Shown: piece after piece, positions 25,887-34,060 of the stretch
Position numbering within the stretch: position 1 is the first letter of the stretch
How the letters are laid out: each line of letters starts with the position of its first letter
Virus record (IMG/VR): IMGVR_UViG_3300023112_000022
Location: 1 to 51,457 of that record
Source of the DNA: a virus
Length of the DNA stretch: 51,457 bases
Reading direction: 5' to 3' (one strand)
Translations under genes and position numbers: made by a program
Notes under the pieces: generated by a model
Database searches by the model: none
What the model was told of the DNA's origin: nothing
Seen by the model: the letters and a program-made list of their open reading frames with translations, nothing else

Positions 25887-26495
25887 ATGAAAATGTTAAA
25901 GCAAGATAAATACTGGGGGAGCACTTGTGATATCCGCCTAGACGACAGCAGCTCGAACGAGAATGAGGTATCTTCCTTAAACAACAGGATCTATTTCTAC
26001 TCAGAAGTAACTCGACCGGAATGTCTGGCACTAAACAAAAACATCCAGACCCTATCTGATGCTATGTGTACAAATGGTCATAACTACAATATTCCAGTTC
26101 CCCCAATCCGGCTACATATCAATTCCTACGGAGGATCTGTCTTCGCTGGACTCTCATCGGTGGATTATATAATGGCTTCCAAGGCACCGATCCACTCGGT
26201 AGTAGAGGGATGTGCAGCATCAGCAGCAACACTGATGAGTGTCGTGGCTGAAAAGCGATACATCCATAAGAATTCATTCATGCTCATCCATCAACTATCT
26301 TCTGGTATGTGGGGCAAGTTTGAAGAGCTCAAGGACAGTATGGAGAATTGTGAGATTTTGATGCAGACCATCAGGGAGATCTATAACAAGCACACTAACA
26401 TTCCAAAAAAGAAGCTTGACGAGATTCTCAAGCACGATTTGTGGTTCGATGCTGACACCTGTCTAAAATATGGTTTAGTTGACGAAATTATTTGA
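25887..26495 (+). CDS. ClpP-like serine protease
   Basis: A 202-residue S14-family protease. The catalytic triad is complete: Ser112 in GCAASAATL, His135 in FMLIHQ and Asp184 in LKHDLWFDAD. The INSYGGSVFAG strand and the GLVDEI ending also fit ClpP. The first 35 residues are extra and charged. It follows the recombinase gene by two bases. No ClpX/A unfoldase is seen nearby. It could work with host unfoldases, or serve as a head maturation protease, a role that ClpP-related enzymes take in many phages; no gp21-type protease is seen before the scaffold gene. Confidence 0.9.
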   Translation: MKMLKQDKYWGSTCDIRLDDSSSNENEVSSLNNRIYFYSEVTRPECLALNKNIQTLSDAMCTNGHNYNIPVPPIRLHINSYGGSVFAGLSSVDYIMASKAPIHSVVEGCAASAATLMSVVAEKRYIHKNSFMLIHQLSSGMWGKFEELKDSMENCEILMQTIREIYNKHTNIPKKKLDEILKHDLWFDADTCLKYGLVDEII

Positions 26496-26507
26496 GCCGA
26501 TTCGTAG

Positions 26508-26684
26508 ATGAAAAAAACGAAAATAGAAACTCTCAAAGAGACAGTCAAGATATCTATAGATGCAATAGAAAACCTTCTTGACGAAATATTTCTACTGAGA
26601 GAAGAGAATGAAAAGATAAAGAAGAAGCTACAGTCTGTTAGGGCGAAGCTTAAGCGATTGGAATCTGAGAATGGGCGAAAATAA
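26508..26684 (+). CDS. Small coiled-coil protein, 58 residues
   Basis: An ATG frame between the ClpP and exonuclease genes, overlapping the latter by 14 bases. The product is almost entirely Lys/Glu/Leu-rich helix with heptad-like spacing (LLDEIFLLREENEKIKKKL), so a dimeric or trimeric coiled coil is likely. It has no cysteines and no recognised family. Its position in a gap of just the right size and the overlap with the next start support a real gene. The function is unknown; an accessory factor for its neighbours is possible. Confidence 0.65.
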   Translation: MKKTKIETLKETVKISIDAIENLLDEIFLLREENEKIKKKLQSVRAKLKRLESENGRK

Positions 26685-27657
26685 GAAAAGAATAATGATA
26701 GTTGACGGTCACAATGCTTTTATTAGGCACTATATTGTGAACCCAACTATCTCCTCCAACGGTCAGCCTATCGGAGGCTTAGTAGGCTTCCTCCAGGGAC
26801 TACAAAAGTTAGCAAGAACGATAAAGCCAGATCTAATATCTGTTGTATGGGACGGAGAAAACGGCAGCCGCCGACGTCGAAGCATCGTCAAGGGGTACAA
26901 GGAAGGCAGGAAGCCAGTCCGGCTCAATCGATTTATAAGAAACCTGCCTGAGAATGAGGAGTCAAAAAATCTCATCTGGCAGCAGGTCAGAGTCCTTGAA
27001 TATCTAAACGAGACACCTGTGATCCAGTTTATGTTTCCAGAAACAGAGGCAGATGACACCGTAGCATATGTGAGTCAACTCCCTCAGCTTAGTGACTGGC
27101 ACAAAGTGATAGTATCCAGCGACAAGGATTTCTTCCAGCTATGTGGCGATTCGACAGTCTTATACCGTCCCATACAGGACGAGGTTGTGAACAAGAATTC
27201 TATTTTGGAAAAATTCAGCATCCACCCCGATAACTTTGCCCTCGCTAGGGCAATCTCTGGGGATAAATCAGACAACCTTCCTGGTGTGCCGAGAGTTGGA
27301 ATTCCGACTGTGGCAAAACGACTCCCATTCCTGTCGGAGGACAAGGAATATCTGGTAGCTGATATAGAGAAATATTGTGAAGAGAGAGAGGAAGAAAAGG
27401 TTAAGTTTTATAGAGATGTCTTGGAGAATATTGATATCGTAAAAATCAACTACAAGATGATGCAGCTCTATTCACCATCCCTCTCAACTCAGACAACTAG
27501 AAAAATAAGGGAAACATTTGACGAGTATGTTCCCCTCTTTAATAAGACGGGAATGGTAAAGCTTCTGTTCGAAGACGGCTGCCCTCAAATCAACCTCGAC
27601 AATCTCTTTGCCCTATTTCAGAGAACTGTTTATGAACTAAAGAAACAAACCTCTTGA
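26671..27657 (+). CDS. 5'-3' exonuclease/flap nuclease (RNase H type, FEN family)
   Basis: A 328-residue PIN-like nuclease. Metal-binding acidic residues stand in the usual order: IMIVDGHNAF, VVWDGEN, ETEADDTVAY, SSDKDFFQL and SGDKSDNLPGVPRVG with the helix-hairpin-helix following. It is close in length to T4 RNase H (305 residues) and probably removes RNA primers from lagging strands, work that the compact family A polymerase cannot do because it lacks this domain. It starts inside the preceding small coiled-coil gene. The stop is followed by the helicase promoter, whose -35 overlaps the last codons. Confidence 0.9.
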   Translation: MGENKKRIMIVDGHNAFIRHYIVNPTISSNGQPIGGLVGFLQGLQKLARTIKPDLISVVWDGENGSRRRRSIVKGYKEGRKPVRLNRFIRNLPENEESKNLIWQQVRVLEYLNETPVIQFMFPETEADDTVAYVSQLPQLSDWHKVIVSSDKDFFQLCGDSTVLYRPIQDEVVNKNSILEKFSIHPDNFALARAISGDKSDNLPGVPRVGIPTVAKRLPFLSEDKEYLVADIEKYCEEREEEKVKFYRDVLENIDIVKINYKMMQLYSPSLSTQTTRKIRETFDEYVPLFNKTGMVKLLFEDGCPQINLDNLFALFQRTVYELKKQTS

Positions 27658-27682
27658 CTTTCGAAAGAAAAAAAGGTATACT
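27654..27682 (+). promoter_or_regulatory. Sigma70-type promoter for the helicase
   Basis: TTGACT at 27654-27659, a 17-base spacer and TATACT at 27677-27682, 21 bases before the helicase start. Confidence 0.85.
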
Positions 27683-27703
27683 ATATACCTGGGAGAAAAA
27701 TAC

Positions 27704-29059
27704 ATGGAACTAGACAACGATTCGACTTTTGGCTCTTTCGGAAAAGGATTCCAAGAATCCCTAGCAAAGATGATTCTAGATGATTCTCGCTTTTCGACAC
27801 AGATTGGCGAAGTGCTTAACATAAACTTCTTTGAACTAAAGTATCTTCAAAATTTTGTAGATAAAGTTTATCTGTACAAAGAGAAGTATAAGAAGCACCC
27901 ATCGAGAGACACATTCGAGAGCATTCTCAAGAGCGAAACTTCCTCTGGGAACGAAGCCGTTAGAAAGCAGGTTCGGGATTTCTATGTCCGAATCGCCAGC
28001 GGAAACTTCTCTAATGTTGATGAAGAGTTTGTCCAGGATAAATCCCTTGACTTCTGTCGGAAGCAAAAGCTCCAAGAAGCTATGCTCAAAAGTGTGAAGC
28101 TGATGCAAAAGTCTTCCTTCGACGAAGTTAGCAAGATCATCAATGATGCTCTCAAACTAGGTGTCGATAACGATACTGGGTATGACTTCATAAAAGATTT
28201 CGAGGCAAGGTACGAACTCAGATCCAGGCATCCAATTGCAACTGGCTGGGGAGAACTAGATAGAATCACTGGCGGAGGCATGGGAAAAGGAGAACTCGGA
28301 GTCGTTATAGCTCCTACTGGTGTAGGTAAAAGTATGGTGCTAGCTCACTTGGGTGCCATGGCTTTGAGGAACGGAGTAAATGTTGTTCACTATACACTAG
28401 AACTTCAAGACATGACAATCGGGAATAGATATGATAGTTGCCTGACTGGAATCCCCATCAACGAACTTCGCCACAGCAAAGAGGATGTATTCGAGGAGAT
28501 CAAAGAACTGCCAGGAAAGCTTTTGATCAAAGAATACCCAACGAAGTCGGCTACCACCCAGACTCTCAGGACTCACCTGGAGAAGCTCCGAAACCGAGAT
28601 TTCAAGCCTGGAATGATTGTTGTTGACTATGGCGACATTTTGAAGCCTATTTCACACTCGAAGGAGAAAAGGGAAGAGCTCGAAACTATTTATGAAGAGT
28701 TGAGGGCAATCGCTCATGAATTCGAGTGCCCCGTCTGGACAGCATCTCAAACGAACAGGAGTGGGATAAACGCTGAAGTCATTACAATGGAATCTATTAG
28801 TGAAGCATTCTCGAAATGTTTCGTGGCTGATTTTATTTTCTCAGTATCAAGAACTGGTGCTGACAAGATGAACAATACGGGGAGGGTTTATATAGCCAAA
28901 AATAGGAATGGTATTGACGGTGTAGTGTTTCCAATTTTTATGGACCCAGGAAATGTCTCGATAAAGGTATTTCCACAAGACGAGCACTCGGCAGAGGTTT
29001 TGTCGGGTCCACAGAAGGTATATAAGATGCTCAGGGATGAAACAAGAAAAGAAGATTAG
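27704..29059 (+). CDS. Replicative DNA helicase, DnaB/gp41 type
   Basis: A 451-residue RecA-fold hexameric helicase. Residues 1-150 form a helical N-terminal domain. Walker A is APTGVGKS (203-210), Walker B is in MIVVDYGD, and WTASQTNRSG and SVSRTGADKMNNTGRVYIAKNRNG follow as the later ATPase and DNA-binding motifs of DnaB and gp41. It unwinds the fork and would work with a primase not seen in this window. It is read from its own promoter together with the ribonucleotide reductase gene 26 bases downstream. Confidence 0.92.
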   Translation: MELDNDSTFGSFGKGFQESLAKMILDDSRFSTQIGEVLNINFFELKYLQNFVDKVYLYKEKYKKHPSRDTFESILKSETSSGNEAVRKQVRDFYVRIASGNFSNVDEEFVQDKSLDFCRKQKLQEAMLKSVKLMQKSSFDEVSKIINDALKLGVDNDTGYDFIKDFEARYELRSRHPIATGWGELDRITGGGMGKGELGVVIAPTGVGKSMVLAHLGAMALRNGVNVVHYTLELQDMTIGNRYDSCLTGIPINELRHSKEDVFEEIKELPGKLLIKEYPTKSATTQTLRTHLEKLRNRDFKPGMIVVDYGDILKPISHSKEKREELETIYEELRAIAHEFECPVWTASQTNRSGINAEVITMESISEAFSKCFVADFIFSVSRTGADKMNNTGRVYIAKNRNGIDGVVFPIFMDPGNVSIKVFPQDEHSAEVLSGPQKVYKMLRDETRKED

Positions 29060-29085
29060 TAAATAAAACAAATAGGAGAGAGAAA

Positions 29086-30942
29086 ATGGAATTAGCAAGT
29101 GAGATTTTGAGCAACATTACCGTCCACATGAAATATGCTCGGTACTTAGAGGATAAAAAGAGAAGGGAAACTTGGGATGAGCTAGTCACTAGGAACAAGC
29201 AAATGCACCAGAAAAAGTACCCTCACCTCTATGATGATATAGAAGAAGCTTACGAACTAGTTCACGACAAGAAGGTGCTACCTTCTATGAGGTCGCTACA
29301 GTTCAGCGGCAAGCCTATTGAGATTTCGCCTAACCGAATCTATAACTGTGCCTATTTGCCGGTAGATGATTGGCGAGCATTTGGGGAGATCTTGTTTCTC
29401 CTCCTCGGCGGCACGGGAGTAGGATATAGTGTACAATCCCATCATGTAGAAGATCTCCCAGAGATTAAAAAGCCAAATCCAGGCAAAGTAAAGAGATACC
29501 TAGTTAGCGATAGTATTGAGGGCTGGGCTGACTCCGTGAAAGTTCTTATGAAGTCTTACTTTCGAGGAACTGCCACCTTAGATTTCGATTTCAGTGACAT
29601 TCGCCCCAAAGGCTCCCAACTGATTACTAGTGGTGGCAAGGCTCCCGGACCAGAACCACTCAAAAACTGCCTGAGACACATCAAAAGTATCTTGAATGAA
29701 AAGTCTGACGGAGATCAACTTCGACCGATTGAGGTTCACGATATCGTTTGCTATATTGCTGATGCCGTATTGGCAGGCGGTATTCGTCGAGCAGCTTTGA
29801 TATCCCTGTTCTCTGCAGACGATGACGAGATGATAGCTAGCAAATACGGCAACTGGTATGAGCTCAATCCACAACGAGGGAGAGCAAACAATAGTGCTGT
29901 TCTTTTACGACACAAGGTGGACGAAGAGTTCTTTTTCCAGTTGTGGGAGAAGATAAAGTTAAGCAACTCGGGCGAGCCGGGGATATACTTTTCTAACGAT
30001 AAAGATTATGGCACCAACCCGTGCTGTGAAATTGCACTAAGACCGTTTCAGTTCTGTAACTTGTGTGAGGTTAATGCTTCAACGGTAGAGGGGCAGGAAG
30101 ACTTGGAAGCTAGGATTCGTGCTGCTACCCTTATCGGCACCCTACAGGCAGGATATACCAACTTTCATTATTTAAGATCTGTATGGCAACGAACCACCGA
30201 GAGAGAGGCTCTTTTGGGCATTAGTCTGACCGGTATTGCTTCGAATAAGATACAAGACTTGGATGTAAAGGCAGCGGCAAAAGCGGCACGGCAAAAGAAC
30301 AAAGAGGTGTCGTCATTGATTGGAATCAAGAGTGCCGCTAGGGTCACCACCATCAAGCCAGCGGGAACAACTTCGCTAGCACTTGGTTGTAGTTCTGGGA
30401 TCCATGCTTGGCATAGCCAGCATTATATTCGCCGGATAAGAGTAGGAAAAAACGAGCCAATATATGGATATCTATTAAAGAACCATCCAGAGCTTGTTGA
30501 GGATGAGTATTTTCGACCTCACGACACAGCCATTATCTCAGTCCCACAGAAAGCACCAGAAGGAGCAACCTTGAGGGATGAGAGTGCCCTCGACCTCCTC
30601 CAAAGGATCAAGTGGTTTTCCAAAAATTGGATAAAGCCGGGACATTCTAAAGGACAAAACACCCACAATATCTCTGCTACAATATCGATCAAAGATAACG
30701 AATGGGAAACCGTCGGTCGCTGGATGTGGGACAACCGAGGATGCTACAACGGGATTTCTTGCTTGCCGTATGATGGAGGCTCTTATGTTCAAGAGCCGTT
30801 CGAGGAATGTTCGGAGGAAACCTACGAGGAGATGATGAAGCATCTTAAGGATGTTGATCTCACTCAGATCAGTGAAGCGGAAGACAATACTGATCTCAAA
30901 GGTGAGCTAGCATGTGCCGGCGGAAGCTGTGAGATAAAATAA
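29086..30942 (+). CDS. nrdJ: Class II (adenosylcobalamin-dependent) ribonucleotide reductase
   Basis: A 618-residue monomeric-type reductase that makes deoxynucleotides. Active-site residues are all visible: the redox pair Cys88 (NRIYNCAY) and Cys324 (FQFCNL), and Asn311-Pro-Cys313-Cys-Glu315 holding the radical Cys. The tail ends CAGGSC, the flexible relay Cys pair (610 and 615). The form is that of the Lactobacillus reductase (RTPR, 739 residues) rather than T4 NrdA/NrdB, and no small subunit gene lies nearby. It needs vitamin B12 coenzyme, so the host must make or import cobalamin. GGAGAG precedes the ATG. Glutaredoxins at 1 and 46 kb could serve as reductants. Confidence 0.93.
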   Translation: MELASEILSNITVHMKYARYLEDKKRRETWDELVTRNKQMHQKKYPHLYDDIEEAYELVHDKKVLPSMRSLQFSGKPIEISPNRIYNCAYLPVDDWRAFGEILFLLLGGTGVGYSVQSHHVEDLPEIKKPNPGKVKRYLVSDSIEGWADSVKVLMKSYFRGTATLDFDFSDIRPKGSQLITSGGKAPGPEPLKNCLRHIKSILNEKSDGDQLRPIEVHDIVCYIADAVLAGGIRRAALISLFSADDDEMIASKYGNWYELNPQRGRANNSAVLLRHKVDEEFFFQLWEKIKLSNSGEPGIYFSNDKDYGTNPCCEIALRPFQFCNLCEVNASTVEGQEDLEARIRAATLIGTLQAGYTNFHYLRSVWQRTTEREALLGISLTGIASNKIQDLDVKAAAKAARQKNKEVSSLIGIKSAARVTTIKPAGTTSLALGCSSGIHAWHSQHYIRRIRVGKNEPIYGYLLKNHPELVEDEYFRPHDTAIISVPQKAPEGATLRDESALDLLQRIKWFSKNWIKPGHSKGQNTHNISATISIKDNEWETVGRWMWDNRGCYNGISCLPYDGGSYVQEPFEECSEETYEEMMKHLKDVDLTQISEAEDNTDLKGELACAGGSCEIK

Positions 30943-30945
30943 AGC

Positions 30946-30974
30946 TTGACACGGCAAAAAGAATATGCTATACT
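30946..30974 (+). promoter_or_regulatory. Sigma70-type promoter for the 31001 operon
   Basis: TTGACA at 30946-30951, a 17-base spacer and TATACT at 30969-30974, 26 bases before the ATG at 31001. Because of it I reject the in-frame ATG at 30965, which lies inside the promoter. Confidence 0.88.
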
Positions 30975-31000
30975 TAGACAATAAACAAAAAGGAGACTGT

Positions 31001-31279
31001 ATGTCTAATGGTAATTTGAAGGTAGTTGATGGTGGAAATGACGTGGAGAAGGAGAACAGAATTGTTGATTACATTAAATCACTTTCTGCCTTGGAAACCG
31101 AAATGGAACCATACAAAGAACAGAAGCGAGATCTAAAACAAAACTATGTGGAGAACGGTTGGCTCTCCAAAGAAGAGATCTCTGCCGCTGTTAAGGCTTA
31201 TCGGCTGATGAAGTCAGAAGTCGATCTTGAGCAAATGAGAGATTTCTTTGAGCTCTATTCTAAGACGAAGGTGTGCTGA
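31001..31279 (+). CDS. Small helical protein, loosely GapR-like
   Basis: A 92-residue protein with AAAGGAG before ATG 31001. The body (IVDYIKSLSALETEMEPYKEQKRDL, then LSKEEISAAVKAYRLMKSEVD) has the length and helix pattern of the GapR/DUF2312 DNA-binding proteins, but the match is weak and I would not assign the family. It is first in an early-type operon with the GroES-like gene, which starts within its stop codon. Confidence 0.55.
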   Translation: MSNGNLKVVDGGNDVEKENRIVDYIKSLSALETEMEPYKEQKRDLKQNYVENGWLSKEEISAAVKAYRLMKSEVDLEQMRDFFELYSKTKVC

Positions 31280-31554
31280 TGAAATATTCCCCCTTCAATA
31301 GGCACTTGATGCTAGAGGAGTGTGAAGCTAATGAGGAGGCTCCTATTTCAAAGGTACTGGTACCGGACGACTATAAAGCTGTTAAAGATTTTGGCACTTA
31401 TAGGGTTGTGGGCAAGTCTATGGACTGCTCTCCAGTATTCGCCGTTAATTCTAGAGTTATTGTAGAAGAGTCTATGGTAAGATCAGTAAGTTTAGGCGAC
31501 AAAAAGATATTCATAATCCCAGAGAACTTTGTTGTTCTTTATGAAAATGAATGA
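31279..31554 (+). CDS. GroES/gp31-like co-chaperonin (inferred)
   Basis: A 91-residue protein, close to GroES (97 residues). The N-terminal PFNRHLMLEECE strand corresponds to the GroES start PLHDRVIVKR, a central loop precedes VLVPDDYK (GroES VLTG region), then come YRVVGKSMDC, NSRVIVEESMV and a last strand ENFVVLY, like GroES ESDILAIVE. A phage co-chaperonin such as T4 gp31 lets GroEL fold the large capsid protein. A phage GroEL is encoded 12 kb downstream. ATG 31279 overlaps the previous stop (TGATG) and is preferred to GTG 31273. Structure prediction would settle the call. Confidence 0.6.
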   Translation: MKYSPFNRHLMLEECEANEEAPISKVLVPDDYKAVKDFGTYRVVGKSMDCSPVFAVNSRVIVEESMVRSVSLGDKKIFIIPENFVVLYENE

Positions 31555-32351
31555 AGAATAAAATATACCAATATGATAGAATAATAATTGGGGGATCCTT
31601 GGCATCGTTGTTATGTGGGTATTGTTATAATATTCCCGTAATCTATACGATGCCGAGGATACCTTTATTTTTTGAGACTGATGAGCGACTAGGCAGCAAG
31701 AGTCAGCTATGGAGAGAGTTGTCCGCAACCATGTCTCTGTCTGGCTTGCTCCCGATGGGAAACAAGACTCAAAGCATCCGAATTGAGGACGGCACCCTCA
31801 AAGCCTTTACAGAAGATCCGGTATACGGTCATTTCGCCTTTGATGATATCATTGTCTTTGACGACACCGAGATTCATGGCTGGGATGAGAAGATCGAAAA
31901 AGAAAAGAAGCTTATGGTGCTTGATTGGATGAACGATAGGGGGAGCTCTCCTCACGACATAGACTTCCTCGAAACTCCAGATGACTTTGTGAGAGATGTT
32001 CACTTTTATTTGTCTGATAGGATTTTCGGAAACCCCCAAAAGAAGAAAGACATTCTTTCTATCTCGTGGCTAACAGAGCAGCAGATCAGGAGTGTGGAAT
32101 ACACCGACACTTATGCCAGGTTCAAGGTATTGGAAATGATGACGGATGCTGGAATCAAAGGAAGAAAGAACGGCATAGATAAGAAGACTGGCAGAGAAAA
32201 GAACCTCTCTATAAAGCTAGAGACAGCCAGCAGAGATGTCCTTCCTGTATTTAGAGAGCCATTCTCCGAGGAGGAGCTTCTGAGGCTATACGAGAAAGAG
32301 CCCTCCCAGAACAAATATATCAGGACACTAAGAAAGTATCTGAATGGATGA
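31551..32351 (+). CDS. Conserved marine-phage protein with Rossmann-like N-terminus
   Basis: A 266-residue protein. The first 35 residues, YDRIIIGGSLASLLCGY and PVIYTM, look like the nucleotide-binding beta-alpha-beta start of FAD or NAD enzymes, but the GxGxxG loop is not standard (GGSLAS). The rest is charged and I do not recognise it; to my memory such proteins occur in pairs with the next gene's family in marine T4-like phages. It overlaps both neighbours by 4-8 bases, so the three are co-translated. A function in nucleotide or cofactor chemistry is possible but unproven. Confidence 0.5.
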   Translation: MKNKIYQYDRIIIGGSLASLLCGYCYNIPVIYTMPRIPLFFETDERLGSKSQLWRELSATMSLSGLLPMGNKTQSIRIEDGTLKAFTEDPVYGHFAFDDIIVFDDTEIHGWDEKIEKEKKLMVLDWMNDRGSSPHDIDFLETPDDFVRDVHFYLSDRIFGNPQKKKDILSISWLTEQQIRSVEYTDTYARFKVLEMMTDAGIKGRKNGIDKKTGREKNLSIKLETASRDVLPVFREPFSEEELLRLYEKEPSQNKYIRTLRKYLNG

Positions 32352-33288
32352 GATCAAGCCAATTGGCGACACGACATACTTTACCTTAGCGGGGATCATT
32401 CCCGTCGCTGGGGAGAAGCTGGATTTTGGCTTTCCGTGGCACGACTCCTTGATGCCCATTGGAAAGGATTATCTTGCTGTAGAGCGAAGTGTCTATGAGT
32501 GTGCCATGGCTGGCTGTGAGAGTATCTGGATAGTGTGCCATCGAGAGATGCAGCCCCTGATAAGGCACCGGATAGGAGATTGGATTGTTGATCCGGTTTG
32601 GACAGCAGCAAACAGAAGGAAGTTTTCATTCTTTGGCGGAGGCAAGCAGCACGAAAAGACGATACCCATCTTCTATGTCCCCATCCACCCAAAGGACAGA
32701 GACAAGCGAGACTGCTTGGCTTGGAGCGTCATCTACGGTTCGATGAGAGCATTCTCCGTATCTAAGATCATAAGTAAGTGGACTGTCCCAGACAAATACT
32801 ATGTTTCTTTTCCGTATGGAGTTCACAGTGTCCGAAGCCTTAGAAAACATAGGAAGGCTATATCCGACCAGAAGAAGAAGTTTTACATCTCTCACAACGG
32901 CAAGACGGTCAAGGATGGAGAGTATCTGTCTTTCACATTTGATGTGGAGGACTGGAAGAATTTCCGGAGGATAATAAGAAGTGAAGGCACTGGTATCTAT
33001 GAGCCAGGCTCTTATTTTGATGATGAAGAGAAGACTCTCAAGGGAGACAAGCTTCCGCCAGAGGAACGATACAGTGCCCGCCACTTCCCGTTAGAGAAAG
33101 TATTTGGGCAGCTAGACACGACAGGTCACACCATTATGGAAACAGACAGGTATTTCAACATCGGGAGTTGGGAGAACTATTGTACATATATGGCTGACGA
33201 ATATTCGAAATATGTAATAAAACCAAAAATGATACTTAAGTATCACGAACACAATCCTTTCGGCGAGGATACAAAAGAAGAAGTTTAG
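32344..33288 (+). CDS. Nucleotidyltransferase-like (GT-A fold) conserved phage protein
   Basis: A 314-residue protein. Its start (AGIIPVAG..., then SLMPIGKDYLAVERSVYECAMAGCESIWIVC) follows the pattern of sugar nucleotidyltransferases, where a GxG strand, a KPL-type Pro-Ile loop and a helix AG.ESI.IV bind the nucleotide. The usual GxGTRL signature is missing, so activity is uncertain. The remaining two thirds hold several Tyr- and Trp-rich stretches and no motif I can name. It overlaps the previous gene by 8 bases. The next gene begins a new motif-led unit. Confidence 0.5.
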   Translation: MDEIKPIGDTTYFTLAGIIPVAGEKLDFGFPWHDSLMPIGKDYLAVERSVYECAMAGCESIWIVCHREMQPLIRHRIGDWIVDPVWTAANRRKFSFFGGGKQHEKTIPIFYVPIHPKDRDKRDCLAWSVIYGSMRAFSVSKIISKWTVPDKYYVSFPYGVHSVRSLRKHRKAISDQKKKFYISHNGKTVKDGEYLSFTFDVEDWKNFRRIIRSEGTGIYEPGSYFDDEEKTLKGDKLPPEERYSARHFPLEKVFGQLDTTGHTIMETDRYFNIGSWENYCTYMADEYSKYVIKPKMILKYHEHNPFGEDTKEEV

Positions 33289-33289
33289 G

Positions 33290-33298
33290 ACTACTTAT
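33290..33298 (+). promoter_or_regulatory. Late-promoter-like motif ACTACTTAT
   Basis: Exact match directly after the previous stop codon and 19 bases before the ATG at 33318. Confidence 0.55.
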
Positions 33299-33317
33299 TA
33301 GGACTAAGGGAGAGAAA

Positions 33318-33965
33318 ATGAAAAAGATTATCAATGAATGGCGACAATACTTGAACGAGTCATCTCTGTCTCGTGTATACCAGCATATTGGAGAGCATGA
33401 CACGGCTATACTCACGGGCTTCCGTGGAGATCCATCTGACACCTCCAGGTGTGTAGAAGACTCAGCAGAGTATGAGGAAGAGGTAGAGGAAGTGAAGAAG
33501 GGTAAGGCGAAAAGCGCGAACATGCTTCGGAACCGAGATGTGAAGGCTTCCTTATTGGCTAGCGGCTACGGAGTTACCAAAGTGGATGGCTCTTACATCG
33601 AAGACTTTGATACACCCTCGGCAATGGAAGTGTCGGAAGATAGCTTTTTCGTAGTCAACCTCAAAGATGATCCTTCTTTCGCTTCCAGAGTTGAGGAGAT
33701 TGGTAAGAAGTTCTGCCAAGACTCCGTGTTAGTAATACCAAAAGGCGGCAAGGGAGCATACTTGCTTGGCACTAACAACAGCGAATTCCCTGGGCTCGGA
33801 CAACAAATATCCGTAGGGGATATAAAAATGGGCAAAGAGTCGGAATTTATGACCCGAGTCGGCAAACGTCCATTTACTTTCGCTGAAGGGCTGGAGACAT
33901 ATAATGATCTCTCCAAGAACGAGAGAATGGCTGTAAAGAACATCGCCAAGAAAATTCTCTCGTAA
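33318..33965 (+). CDS. Conserved phage protein, possibly capsid-internal
   Basis: A 215-residue protein with the N-terminus MKKIINEWRQYLNES, a short amphipathic helix that I recall at the start of many marine phage proteins; it recalls the cleaved capsid-targeting peptides of T4 internal proteins. The body has TGFRGDP, NRDVKASLLASGYGV and KFCQDSVLVIPKGG, ending GKRPFTFAEGLE, a conserved pattern with no function known to me. It is led by a late-type motif and followed by an early promoter, so it is a separate late unit inside the early region. Packaging into the head is an inference. Confidence 0.5.
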   Translation: MKKIINEWRQYLNESSLSRVYQHIGEHDTAILTGFRGDPSDTSRCVEDSAEYEEEVEEVKKGKAKSANMLRNRDVKASLLASGYGVTKVDGSYIEDFDTPSAMEVSEDSFFVVNLKDDPSFASRVEEIGKKFCQDSVLVIPKGGKGAYLLGTNNSEFPGLGQQISVGDIKMGKESEFMTRVGKRPFTFAEGLETYNDLSKNERMAVKNIAKKILS

Positions 33966-33997
33966 AATCAACAACTTACAAATACTCAACAAATCTC

Positions 33998-34026
33998 TTG
34001 ACAAGAGATCTGTGATATGATATACT
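33998..34026 (+). promoter_or_regulatory. Sigma70-type promoter for the DnaE gene
   Basis: TTGACA at 33998-34003, a 17-base spacer and TATACT at 34021-34026, 34 bases before the DnaE start. Confidence 0.9.
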
Positions 34027-34060
34027 CCTATAACTAACCCATTCCCAGGAGCTTTTTGAT

